Of a stretch of 64,000 nt of DNA, positions 1-8,275 are shown piece by piece. A model generated the notes under the pieces. The model was not told the origin of the DNA and did not search any database. It was given only the letters and a program-made list of their open reading frames with translations. Position 1 is the stretch's first letter. Every line of letters starts with the position of its first letter. A program made the position numbers and the translations under genes. The DNA is from Pseudoclavibacter sp. AY1F1 (GTDB lineage Bacteria; Actinomycetota; Actinomycetes; Actinomycetales; Microbacteriaceae), in the NCBI RefSeq assembly GCF_002931075.1, contig NZ_PSTQ01000009.1, forward strand, positions 1 through 64,000, written 5' to 3'.

Positions 1-84
1 CTCCTCCTCTTCGCCGCAGCCATCGCGCTCATCTGGGCGAACTCGCCGTGGCGCGGGCGGGGCGGGTCAGAAGCCGGCGCGGAA
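1..84 (+). pseudogene. nhaA: Possible NhaA Na+/H+ antiporter fragment at window edge
   Basis: The first frame, read from base 1, gives LLLFAAAIALIWANSPW, which closely resembles the first membrane helix of NhaA sodium/proton antiporters and its ANSPW boundary. After about 17 residues the similarity is lost and the frame runs on as a charged stretch, overlapping the 3' end of the facing aminotransferase gene, to a TAA at 265-267. No further NhaA helices are present. The gene therefore looks truncated after its first helix, perhaps by the recombination that placed the aminotransferase here. Its beginning lies outside the window, so it could also be a short unrelated membrane protein tail. Confidence 0.4.
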
Positions 85-3000
85 TCAGAGGCCGCGGGTG
101 AGGACCTCGTCGAGGGCAGCGACGAAGGTATCGGCGCTTTCCTTCGTGAAGCAGAGCGGAGGCTTCACCTTGAGCACGTTGCCGCGGTCGCCAGTGGGCT
201 GTACGACGATGCCGAGGGCGAGCATCCGGTCGCAGAGCGCTCGGGTCTCGGTGTCGGCGGGCTCTAAGGTCTCGCGGTCGCGCACCAGCTCGATACCCTG
301 GTAGAGCCCGCGCCCGTGGACGGCGCCGATGAGCGGCTGGCGATCCGCGAGGGCGAGCAGCTGCTCGCGCAGGTAACCGCCGATCTCGCGGGCGTTCTCC
401 TGCAGTCTGTCGTCGCGCATGATGTCGAGCACGGTGACGCCGAGCCTCGCGCTGAGTGTGGAGCCGCCAGCGGAGGAGAAGAAGGTGCCTTGGTCGGCGA
501 GTGCTTGCGCGATCTCGGACCTCGTGATGACGGCGCCAAGCGGATGCCCGTTGCCCATGGCCTTTGCGACCGTCACGACGTCGGGCACAATCGCCTCGCC
601 GCCCGGCCCGGAGTGCTGCTCGAAGCCCCAGAACACGTCACCCTGGCGCCCATAGCCGACCTGCACCTCGTCGGAGATGACAGCTCCCCCTCCGGCACGG
701 ACCGCGTCGTAGACCGCGGCCAGGTAGCCGGCGGGCACCTCGATGGCGCCCGCGTTGCCGTTGCGTGGCTCGGCGATGAACGTGCCGACGGGTGTGCCGG
801 CGGCGGCGAGGCGCTCGATCTCGGCGACCGCATCCGCCGCGTAGCGCTGGCCTGCTTCATCGCCGCGGTGGGTGCCGCGGTAGGCGTTGGGCGCGTCGAA
901 GGCGTGCACCCATGGGGCGCGCAGCTCGGCGGCGAGCGGGTTGTCCGAGGTGGACGTCGAGATGGCGTCTGCCGCGTACGACCAGCCGTGGTAAGACTCC
1001 TCAACGCAGGCGACCTCGTCCCGCCCCGTGAACGCCTTCGTGAGCCGGAGCGCGAGGTCAACCGCCTCGGTGCCGCTGTTCACGAGCAGCACGGTGTCGA
1101 AGCTGTCGGGCAGCGTCTCGAGGAGGCGCTCGCTGAACTCGACGACCGACGCGTAGTTGAAGCGCGAGTTGGTGTTGAGCCTGCGCCACTGCTGCGCGAC
1201 AGCGTCGGCGAGCACGGGATGCCCGTGGCCGAGGGCCGTCACGTTGTTGACCATGTCGAGGTAGTGGCGTCCATCCGTGTCGATGAGTGTCTCGCGCCAG
1301 CCCCGCTCGAACTGCGGCGGATGCGCGTAGTAGTGGCCCTGCAGGGGCGCGTAGGCGTCGAGTCGCGCACGCAGCGTCTCGTCGGCAAGGGCCCGGGCTT
1401 CGCCCTCGCGTCCCTCTCCCGGCGCGAGGCCGATGAGCTCGCTCGGGTCGCCCACCACGGCGAGCCAGGCCGGGAACTCCTCGGCCGTTACGAAGCGCGG
1501 CACGGGCGCAGCAGCCGCATCCAGTGCTGACGCCTCGCCGAGCTGGAGGGAGACATGCGCCCAGCCGGCGATCTCGGCGAAGGGTTGGCCCGCTTCGACG
1601 CGAGTGGGAACTGCGGAGTTTTCCCCTTCAGGAGAGTGACCCTCGATGAGCCCACGGGCTCCGGCGATGACAAGCGTGCGCGTGCCATCCGTCAACGTGA
1701 CGTTCCCCTCGGCCGCCGACACGAGCCCGCCGAAGGGGGCGGTGAGCGCGAGGTCGCTTGTGCTGTACAGCTCAACCCCCGTGGCGATGTTGACGGGGGC
1801 ATCGTGGGTGACGCCGATCGACCGCGTGAGCCTGGCCTCGCCGAAGCGAGTCACCGCGACCCCGTTGCTCCGCGCGGCGAGGAGGAGCAGCTGCGCTTCG
1901 GCCTCGGCCCCTTCCTCACCGAGCCACGAGCCGTCGCGCAACGCCGTGCTCGTGTAGTCGAGCGTGATGACGCGGGCGCGACGTGCGAGCTCGGCGTCGA
2001 GCAGAGTCGCACCATCTGCCGGTGCCGCGTCGGGGCCCGGGGCGACCGCCCGGCCGAGCGCCTGCCGGATGGCGGCCGTCGCGACGCGGGAATCGAGGGC
2101 GGCAGGAACGGCGAAGATGGTCCACTCGCGTTCGAGTGCCTCTTCGGCGTAGTCGTTTCCTTCGTCGATGGCGACCTGCTGGAGGCCGCTGACGACCAGC
2201 GTGGCGCCCCGGAGCACGATGAGCGGCCAGAGCGCGTCGATCTCGGCGTCGGTGAGCGACACAACCTCGTCGAAGGCGCGGATGAGCGGAAGGACTGCAA
2301 GCGGTCGGGCGGGGTCGTGGTGGAACACGGCCGTGCAGGCGACGGCCAGCTCGGCGATGCGCCACCCCGTTCCCACGTCGCCGAAGTCGATGATGCCCGA
2401 GAGCTCGGGGCGGCCGAGCTCACCGGCGATCGCGACGAGGTTGTCATCGGTGAGGTCGCCGTGGATGGCCTGCAGCGGCAGAGAGCTCTTGAGGGGAGCC
2501 AGCGATGCGGCGACGTCCTCGAGCGCGCCGAGCACGAAGGCCTGCCGCTCGGGCTCCAGCACGTAGCCGATGAGCTCCTCGACGAGCTGCTCACCGACCC
2601 GAAGGTCCCACTGCAGCTCGCGGCCGAGTCCCGGATGCTCGAAACCGGCGAGCGTCGCGGCGACCTGGCCGACGAGCGCGCCCATCGCCGCGATCGTGTC
2701 GGTGGAGAAGTGCTCGAAGTCGATGAGCGGCGTGCCCTCGACGAATGTCAGCAGGCGGATACTGTGCGGTGCACCGTCGACGTCGGCCGTCTCGATGTCG
2801 CGGCCGTGGAGGCTCTGAAGCGGAGCCGGTGACGGGTGGCCCGCCGCGTGCATCCGACGCATCGCCTCGTTCTGCGCCTCGATCTCGTCGCGACGAACGG
2901 CACGGTTGCTGATCTTGAACAGGACGCGACGGTTCGGCGCGTCCGGGAGCGAGCCCGGTTCGGTGAACAAGAAGTTGCGGTCCTGCTGGCTGCCGAGCTC

Positions 3001-3120
3001 GCGCACCTCACCGGAGACGCCGAACAGCTCGCCCGCGAGGCGACGCACCTCCTCGATCGTGATGTTCGGGCGCGGCAGACCTTCCGCGAACGTTGGAAGA
3101 CCCTCTGCGATTTCGGACAT
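85..3120 (-). CDS. APH-type kinase / M23-like / class III aminotransferase fusion
   Basis: A 1011-residue fusion. Residues about 30-340 form an aminoglycoside-phosphotransferase-type kinase with HGDLTDDN (catalytic loop) and IIDFGD (metal loop). Residues about 390-570 resemble the lysostaphin/M23 linker domain seen in this family, but the usual zinc-binding histidines are not obvious. Residues about 580-1011 are a class III PLP aminotransferase with VAKAMGNGHP carrying the Schiff-base lysine near residue 850. In animals hydroxylysine kinase (APH fold) and 5-phosphohydroxylysine phospho-lyase (class III fold) act in sequence, and ethanolamine-phosphate phospho-lyase is related. The fusion may therefore phosphorylate an amino alcohol and then eliminate phosphate; the substrate is unknown. 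The ATG is preceded by AAGGGGAG. An MFS gene lies 128 bp upstream on the same strand. Confidence 0.85.
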   Translation of the reverse strand: MSEIAEGLPTFAEGLPRPNITIEEVRRLAGELFGVSGEVRELGSQQDRNFLFTEPGSLPDAPNRRVLFKISNRAVRRDEIEAQNEAMRRMHAAGHPSPAPLQSLHGRDIETADVDGAPHSIRLLTFVEGTPLIDFEHFSTDTIAAMGALVGQVAATLAGFEHPGLGRELQWDLRVGEQLVEELIGYVLEPERQAFVLGALEDVAASLAPLKSSLPLQAIHGDLTDDNLVAIAGELGRPELSGIIDFGDVGTGWRIAELAVACTAVFHHDPARPLAVLPLIRAFDEVVSLTDAEIDALWPLIVLRGATLVVSGLQQVAIDEGNDYAEEALEREWTIFAVPAALDSRVATAAIRQALGRAVAPGPDAAPADGATLLDAELARRARVITLDYTSTALRDGSWLGEEGAEAEAQLLLLAARSNGVAVTRFGEARLTRSIGVTHDAPVNIATGVELYSTSDLALTAPFGGLVSAAEGNVTLTDGTRTLVIAGARGLIEGHSPEGENSAVPTRVEAGQPFAEIAGWAHVSLQLGEASALDAAAAPVPRFVTAEEFPAWLAVVGDPSELIGLAPGEGREGEARALADETLRARLDAYAPLQGHYYAHPPQFERGWRETLIDTDGRHYLDMVNNVTALGHGHPVLADAVAQQWRRLNTNSRFNYASVVEFSERLLETLPDSFDTVLLVNSGTEAVDLALRLTKAFTGRDEVACVEESYHGWSYAADAISTSTSDNPLAAELRAPWVHAFDAPNAYRGTHRGDEAGQRYAADAVAEIERLAAAGTPVGTFIAEPRNGNAGAIEVPAGYLAAVYDAVRAGGGAVISDEVQVGYGRQGDVFWGFEQHSGPGGEAIVPDVVTVAKAMGNGHPLGAVITRSEIAQALADQGTFFSSAGGSTLSARLGVTVLDIMRDDRLQENAREIGGYLREQLLALADRQPLIGAVHGRGLYQGIELVRDRETLEPADTETRALCDRMLALGIVVQPTGDRGNVLKVKPPLCFTKESADTFVAALDEVLTRGL

Positions 3121-3248
3121 GACTACTCCCCTTCGAGTCGCCGACCAGAGACCGGTCGAACCGAGGCAATGCTAACGGCGGCCACCGACGCTGCGGCCCG
3201 GGCCGATCTGCGGACCAAGCACGCGTATCGTCGCGGCGTCCGTCACGC

Positions 3249-4757
3249 TCAAGCGTGGCTCCGTGCGATCTTCTGCGCCTCGTGCTGAGAAAGTTGGTCG
3301 TCGCCCGTCTCGCTGGAGAGCCTGCCGGATGGGAGGAGCAGCGCCGCGGCGAACCCTGCCAGGTACACGATCGAAAGGCCGACGAAGATCGGTGAGAAGA
3401 CGTCCCGGTAGATCGCTGCGATGGTCGCTTGGAAAGCGGGTTCGCTCGCATGCACGGCCGCGGGGGTGAGGCCGGCTGCGTCGACGCCCAGCGGCAGCAT
3501 GGCAATGACGCCGACTCCGATAACGCCGCCGATGACGGCGGTCGTAACGGTCGTGCCGACCTGCCCGACGATGCTGACGGAGGCGGTCACGGCCCCGGTC
3601 GCGCTCTTGGGCGCCGCGCTCTGCACGACCGCGATCATCAGGCTCATGAACGAGCCGGAGCCGAGTCCCACCACGAACATGACGACCATCGGCGTCCAGA
3701 GCGGCAGTCCGACGGGCAGCAGCGACATAGTGAACAACCCGGCCGCGCCCAGAGCGGTCCCGATGATCGGGAAGATCCGGTATCTGCCGGTCTTGCTCGC
3801 GAGGAATCCAACGAGCAGGTTGCTGACGAGCATTCCCATGACGGTCGCGATCGGGACGAGCCCGGAGACGGTGGCTGAGGTTCCGTAGGCCATCTGCACG
3901 TAGGTGGGCAGGTAGGCGGTGATGGAGATAAGCCCCACCCCGTTGACCGCGGCGATGAGGGTGCCGACGGACACCGTCCGGTTCTTGAAGATGGCGAGCG
4001 GCACGAGCGGGTTCTCGGCTCGGACTTCAGCCCAGAAGAAGAGAGTGAAGGCAGCGAGTGCGAGCGCGAACGCGGAAAGGGCTGACGCGAGGAGCTGCCC
4101 ATCCGAGACCCAAGTCACACCGAGCACGAGCGCGACAAGCGCGATGGTGAAGGCGACAGCGCCGAGCGTGTCGAACCGCAGCATCGATGTTCGGGGGATG
4201 CTCGGGATGGCGCAGAGCGCGAGGATGAGAGCAATGATGCCGACCGGGAGATTGATCCAGAACAGCCACTGCCAGCCCCAGTTGTCTGCGATCAGGCCGC
4301 CGAGAAAGGGGCCAACCAGGATCGCGACCGGGAAGGCGGCTCCGATGATGGCCATGTACTTCGGGCGAGCCCTGGGGCTCGTGACCTGCGCGACGATCGT
4401 CTGCGACATGAGCTGCAGGCCCGCAGAGCTCATTCCCTGGAAGACCCTAGCCGCGATGAGCAGCCCCATGTTGGGCGCGAATCCGCACGCGAGTGAGGCG
4501 ATAAGGAAGAGGATGAGCGAAGCGATGAAGACGGAGCGGGCGCCCATGATGTCGCCGAGCTTTCCGATGACGGGCAGCAGCACCGTACTTGCGAGCGTGT
4601 AGCTGACGACGACCCAGCCCATCTCCTCGAGCGCATTGAGCTCGCCTGCAATGGTCGCGAGCGATGTGGAGACGACGGTGTGGTCGAGGGCACCGAGGAA
4701 GGTGACGGTGAGGAGTGAGGCGACGAGGAGCCGGAGCCGTGTTGGGGAGAGTGACAT
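3249..4757 (-). CDS. MFS transporter, DHA2 (EmrB/QacA-like) family
   Basis: A 502-residue integral membrane protein with about 14 hydrophobic segments, the size and layout of DHA2 drug:proton antiporters. The start of helix 1 reads LGALDHTVVSTSLATI, matching the LDxTIVNVALP-type motif of the family, and GKLGDIMGARSVF fits the loop 2-3 motif. It probably exports a small hydrophobic compound; the substrate cannot be deduced. No good ribosome binding site precedes the ATG, but the N-terminus fits the family. It is divergent from a ROK regulator, with a palindromic operator between them, so regulation by that repressor is likely. It could be cotranscribed with the downstream fusion kinase/aminotransferase. 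Confidence 0.88.
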   Translation of the reverse strand: MSLSPTRLRLLVASLLTVTFLGALDHTVVSTSLATIAGELNALEEMGWVVVSYTLASTVLLPVIGKLGDIMGARSVFIASLILFLIASLACGFAPNMGLLIAARVFQGMSSAGLQLMSQTIVAQVTSPRARPKYMAIIGAAFPVAILVGPFLGGLIADNWGWQWLFWINLPVGIIALILALCAIPSIPRTSMLRFDTLGAVAFTIALVALVLGVTWVSDGQLLASALSAFALALAAFTLFFWAEVRAENPLVPLAIFKNRTVSVGTLIAAVNGVGLISITAYLPTYVQMAYGTSATVSGLVPIATVMGMLVSNLLVGFLASKTGRYRIFPIIGTALGAAGLFTMSLLPVGLPLWTPMVVMFVVGLGSGSFMSLMIAVVQSAAPKSATGAVTASVSIVGQVGTTVTTAVIGGVIGVGVIAMLPLGVDAAGLTPAAVHASEPAFQATIAAIYRDVFSPIFVGLSIVYLAGFAAALLLPSGRLSSETGDDQLSQHEAQKIARSHA

Positions 4758-4866
4758 GTGTGTGAGCCCGAACGATCGGACGATCTGCGCGACATCGTGT
4801 GCACCTGCCGCTGCTGTGCGACGGCGACGGGCCCGCTGAGCCCCACGCAGGTCCCAAACTACGCTG

Positions 4867-4891
4867 ACTTATGTGGAAAATCTACTTAAGA
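4867..4891. promoter_or_regulatory. Putative ROK operator, divergent MFS/ROK promoter region
   Basis: The sequence runs ACTTATGT, nine bases, then ACTTAAGA. The left half and spacing match the near-palindrome at 59360-59384, and the site lies in the 181-bp gap between the divergent MFS and ROK genes. An AT-rich island here contrasts with the GC-rich flanks. Likely bound by the adjacent ROK protein. Confidence 0.5.
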
Positions 4892-4938
4892 TGCTCGGAC
4901 CCCCGTCGCCGCGACCGAAGGTCCGATAAAGTTCTGGA

Positions 4939-6216
4939 ATGAGAGAGTCGACGCTACGATTCGGCGCGCAGACCGACGAGGTCACCAGCCTTCTCCGAGT
5001 GGTCAACCTCGTGAGAACGCGACAGGCTGTGACGCGACCCCAGATCGGCACGGCGACCGGCCTCGGTCGGGGAGTCGTCACCCAGAGGGTCGAGCAGGCC
5101 ATCGACATGGGCTACGTCGTCGAAGGCGAAGTCGGGCCCTCCTCGGGCGGACGCGCCCCACGGACACTCCGATTCAACAGCGAACGCGGCCTCATCGTGA
5201 CGTGCGCCATCGGAGCCCTGCACCTCCACGTCGGACTCTCGCACCTCGAGGGCGACGTGACCGCCCACGCGCATCTCGACTGGGACATCGCACGCGGCCC
5301 AGCAGCGACGCTGGACGTGGCCCTGGAGCTCATCGAGCAGCTGCTCGCAGAGGAACGCGCGCGAACAGGTACGGAGACACAGGTCTGGGGCATCGCGGTC
5401 GGCATTCCCGGCCCGGTCGACTTCAATTCCGGACGACCGGTCGCGCCGCCGATCATGCCGGGTTGGAACGGCTTCGACTTCCGCCGGCGCTTCAAGCAGC
5501 ACTTTGACGCCCCCGTCTGGGTGGACAAGGACGTCAACCTTCTCGCGATCAACGAGCGCACCAATCGCCAACTCCCCGATATCGACCTGATCTATTGCAA
5601 GGTCGGCTCTGGAATCGGCGCTGGCCTGGTCTCTCGCGGCCGGATCCACCGCGGTGCCAACGGGACGGCAGGCGACCTCGCCCATGTGAGACTCGCGGGG
5701 TCGGAGATCGCGTGCCGCTGCGGCAAGCTGGGGTGCGTCGAGGCCGTCGCGGGCGGCTGGGCGCTCGTCAGGGATGCGAAGCTCGCGATCGAGGAGGGGG
5801 CAACCGGGATCCTCGCGTCGCGCGTCACCGCTGGGGTTCCGCTGATTCCAGAGCTCATCGCCGTGGCCGCCGAGGACGGTGACGCACTCGCGATACAGCT
5901 CACCCAGCGGTCCGCGCGGGTCATCGGCGAGGCTCTCTCCGGCATGGTGAATATGTTCAACCCGAAGGTGATCGTCATCGGAGGTGCGCTCGCGTCCGCT
6001 GGGGAGATCTTCCTCGCCGAGGTGAGACACCGCGTGTATGAGCAGTCTGCGCCGCTCGCGACCCGCGATCTCAACGTGATGGTGTCGGTCGGGGACGTCA
6101 GGGAGCCACTTCGGGGAGGAGCCGCGTTGGTTCGCGAGCAACTCTTCGACGAGACGTTCCCACGATGGTTCGCTAACGGCCGCCCCGAGATCTCGGCATT
6201 CGAGTCGGAGCACTGA
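4939..6216 (+). CDS. ROK-family transcriptional regulator (first of four)
   Basis: A 425-residue protein with an N-terminal winged helix-turn-helix (about residues 15-80, ending in SSGGRAPRTL) and a C-terminal sugar kinase-fold ROK domain. The zinc motif CRCGKLGCVEAV and the phosphate-loop-like GIAVGIPGPV are present. ROK repressors such as NagC and XylR release DNA when they bind a sugar or sugar phosphate. It lies between an MFS gene (divergent) and a GH43 gene (same direction, 191 bp downstream), and both gaps hold related palindromes, so it probably controls both and itself. Only a weak Shine-Dalgarno precedes the ATG. GATAAA about 10 bases upstream may be a -10 box of a near-leaderless transcript. 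Confidence 0.9.
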   Translation: MRESTLRFGAQTDEVTSLLRVVNLVRTRQAVTRPQIGTATGLGRGVVTQRVEQAIDMGYVVEGEVGPSSGGRAPRTLRFNSERGLIVTCAIGALHLHVGLSHLEGDVTAHAHLDWDIARGPAATLDVALELIEQLLAEERARTGTETQVWGIAVGIPGPVDFNSGRPVAPPIMPGWNGFDFRRRFKQHFDAPVWVDKDVNLLAINERTNRQLPDIDLIYCKVGSGIGAGLVSRGRIHRGANGTAGDLAHVRLAGSEIACRCGKLGCVEAVAGGWALVRDAKLAIEEGATGILASRVTAGVPLIPELIAVAAEDGDALAIQLTQRSARVIGEALSGMVNMFNPKVIVIGGALASAGEIFLAEVRHRVYEQSAPLATRDLNVMVSVGDVREPLRGGAALVREQLFDETFPRWFANGRPEISAFESEH

Positions 6217-6251
6217 CCAACCCCCGGGGGAACACACCGCTCAGTACATCC

Positions 6252-6280
6252 TTGACATATGTCCATTTCGCACATAACTT
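6252..6280 (+). promoter_or_regulatory. Sigma70-type promoter with embedded palindromic operator for GH43 gene
   Basis: TTGACA (6252-6257), a 17-bp spacer and TAACTT (6275-6280) form a near-consensus housekeeping promoter. The same bases hold an imperfect palindrome at 6255-6279 (TATGTCC / CGCACATA halves) related to the other ROK-associated sites in the window. A repressor bound here would cover both promoter boxes. The GH43 start lies about 130 bp downstream. Confidence 0.65.
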
Positions 6281-6339
6281 TGCGAGTCAATCCCCAAGCC
6301 GGTCCGGCCAACCTCCGAAGACTCGCCCGCGACTACGAC

Positions 6340-6363
6340 GTGCACGTGCACGTGCACGTGCAC
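6340..6363. repeat. Four tandem copies of the palindromic hexamer GTGCAC
   Basis: GTGCAC is repeated four times without interruption in the untranslated leader of the GH43 gene, about 45 bp before its ATG. Each unit is self-complementary, so the array can fold into a hairpin in RNA. Unit number could vary by slippage. Confidence 0.9.
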
Positions 6364-6407
6364 CAGCGAAGGTGCAGGGCAACTTCGACTGAAAAGGATG
6401 ACGCCCC

Positions 6408-7886
6408 ATGAGAAGCCCGAGCGCCGGCAAGTTCCGGAACCCCATCCTCGACGGCGATCGGCCCGACCCGACCGTCATCAAAAGCGGTGACGACTACTGG
6501 ATGACTTACTCCTCCTTCGACTCAGCCCCAGGCATCCCGATCTACCACTCCACAGATCTCGTGAACTGGACGCACCGGGGAAGCGCCCTGCAAGATCCCC
6601 CCGGGGTGGTCTTCGCTATGGACATCGCCGAAGTCGATGGCCACTTCTACATCTACATCCCGTTCATCCCGGCGCCGTGGTCGACGACGATCACCGACGC
6701 GTCGATATTCGTCATCCACGCTCCGACGATGACCGGGCCATGGAGCGACCCCATCGATCTGCACATACGCGGAGCGATCGACCCTGGGCACGCGATCGGT
6801 GAGGACGGGAAGCGGTACCTCTTCGTCAACGGCGTAAGGAAGATCCAGCTCACCGACGACGGGCTGGCGACCGTCGGGGATCTTGAGCACGCCTACGACG
6901 GCTGGCAGTACCCCGACGAGTGGATCACCGAGGCGTACGCCCTCGAAGGCCCGAAGATCCTCCGTCGCAATGGCTGGTTCTACCTCGTGAGCGCTGTTGG
7001 AGGAACTGGCGGCCCGTCTACGGGTCACATGGTGATCGTCGCCCGCTCTCGATCCATCGAGGGCGTCTGGGAGAACTCCCCGAGCAATCCAGTTGCGCGC
7101 ACGACGGACCCCTCCGAAGCATGGTGGTCGCGGGGCCACGCGACGCTCATCGAGGGACCGCGAGGCGATTGGTGGATGCTGTCCCACGGCTACGAGAACG
7201 GCTATCGCACGCTGGGCAGACAGCTTCTTCTCGAGCCCATCGCCTGGACAGACGATGACTGGCCCGTTGCATTCGCTCAGGACATCTCGGTGGAACTGGA
7301 CGCTCCCGACCGATCCTGCATACAGGCACCCGGTTCTACCGGGGCCGAACCCCACACGGAGTTCGAGCTCGGCGACCGCTGGACCTTCTACGGACAGACA
7401 CCTGGCGACGGCTCCCGGCTCACCGTGGGGCAGGATTCACTGGAGGTCGTCGGCAAGGGCGACAGCGTGGCGGATTCATCACCGCTCGTTCGAACGGGCG
7501 GCGATCGCTCGTACGAGTTCTCTGCAGTCGTCGAGCTGGACGGTGACGCCGAAGCGGGTCTCATGCTGTTCTTCAACAATCGCCTGTTCTGTGGCCACAC
7601 GATCGATGGAACGCAGATGAGCACGTACTCGGGTGGCGTGAAGAGCCACTGGCGCGAGCCCATCCCCTCAACCCGGCGCATCCATCTCAAGCTGGTCAAC
7701 GACCAGCACATTCTCACCAGCTGGCACAGCTTCGACGGCGAGAACTGGACGCGACACGGCGTTCGATACGAGACCTCCGGCTACCACGCGAACACGATGG
7801 GCGATCTGGTCAGCCTGCGCCCCGCTCTCGTCTCAGTGGGCACGGGGTCCGCGAAGTTCTCCGAGGTTCGCTACCAGCCGCTCTAG
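6408..7886 (+). CDS. Glycoside hydrolase family 43 protein (beta-xylosidase/arabinofuranosidase-like)
   Basis: A 492-residue protein. The N-terminal five-bladed propeller carries the three GH43 acidic residues in the expected order: D20 in GDRPDP (base), D125 in AIDPGHAIG (pKa modulator) and E180 in YALEGPKIL (acid). Residues about 310-492 form a concanavalin-like beta-sandwich typical of the C-terminus of xylosidase-type GH43 enzymes. No signal peptide is visible, so it acts in the cytoplasm on imported short oligosaccharides. AAAAGGA precedes the ATG. It is transcribed away from a ROK repressor and has its own promoter with an embedded operator. Xylosidase versus arabinofuranosidase activity cannot be decided from sequence. 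Confidence 0.88.
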   Translation: MRSPSAGKFRNPILDGDRPDPTVIKSGDDYWMTYSSFDSAPGIPIYHSTDLVNWTHRGSALQDPPGVVFAMDIAEVDGHFYIYIPFIPAPWSTTITDASIFVIHAPTMTGPWSDPIDLHIRGAIDPGHAIGEDGKRYLFVNGVRKIQLTDDGLATVGDLEHAYDGWQYPDEWITEAYALEGPKILRRNGWFYLVSAVGGTGGPSTGHMVIVARSRSIEGVWENSPSNPVARTTDPSEAWWSRGHATLIEGPRGDWWMLSHGYENGYRTLGRQLLLEPIAWTDDDWPVAFAQDISVELDAPDRSCIQAPGSTGAEPHTEFELGDRWTFYGQTPGDGSRLTVGQDSLEVVGKGDSVADSSPLVRTGGDRSYEFSAVVELDGDAEAGLMLFFNNRLFCGHTIDGTQMSTYSGGVKSHWREPIPSTRRIHLKLVNDQHILTSWHSFDGENWTRHGVRYETSGYHANTMGDLVSLRPALVSVGTGSAKFSEVRYQPL

Positions 7887-7914
7887 GACAGTCAGGGAGG
7901 TGTCCCGTCCTGAA

Positions 7915-7960
7915 TCGAGGCCCGTGCGCACGAGATCGAACTCCTGCGCACGGGCCTCGA
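7915..7960. terminator. Perfect 16-bp stem, convergent terminator
   Basis: TCGAGGCCCGTGCGCA (7915-7930) is the exact reverse complement of 7945-7960, with a 14-base loop. It lies 28 bp after the GH43 stop and just beyond the end of the facing hydrolase remnant, so it probably ends transcription in both directions. No clear T-tract follows, as is common in actinobacteria. Confidence 0.75.
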
Positions 7961-7966
7961 GGTCGC

Positions 7967-8259
7967 TCAGTGACGGTCGGCGCTGAGCCAGGAGACCATG
8001 CGCTCGATACTGGCAGCGGCCCCGACTTGGGTGGGGCCATCAAGGTGGCCATGAGCAGTCCTCGGCTCGACGACGACCAGGGTGTCGTTCCCTGCTGCTG
8101 CGAGTTCGGAAGCGAAGCGCTGACCGGGTGCACGAGGGGAGGGTCGGAGTCGCGCCGATGGCGAATGCACCCCCCGTTCGTCCAGACGAGGCCGCGGGTT
8201 GGCGACGAGGGGAGGTAGATTCTGACGTCGAGCTCGCCATTCGGCCCCTCGATCGTCAC
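7967..8259 (-). pseudogene. Alpha/beta hydrolase remnant with internal deletion and frameshift
   Basis: The leftward frame from 8259 encodes a plausible hydrolase N-terminus, ending LPSSPTRGLVWTNGG, where the oxyanion-loop HGG motif would be. A second frame ending at 7967 encodes a hydrolase C-terminus including PRTAHGHLDGPTQ (catalytic-histidine region) and SIERMVSWLSADRH. The middle of the protein, with the GxSxG nucleophile motif, is missing and the two parts are in different frames. The start lies 16 bp after the GH106-like stop, so it was probably the last gene of that operon. A carbohydrate esterase role beside the rhamnosidase-like enzyme would make sense, but it is not functional now. 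Confidence 0.7.
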
Positions 8260-8275
8260 GTTCTCAACGCGGATC

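Noticed and set aside
6340-6363. CRISPR-like repeat
   Set aside because: Only four contiguous hexamers with no spacers; no cas genes in the window.
7810-8259. Intact 149-residue leftward protein downstream of the GH106-like gene
   Set aside because: Only its first 30 residues look like a hydrolase; it then leaves the frame that carries the hydrolase C-terminus, so it is treated as a pseudogene.
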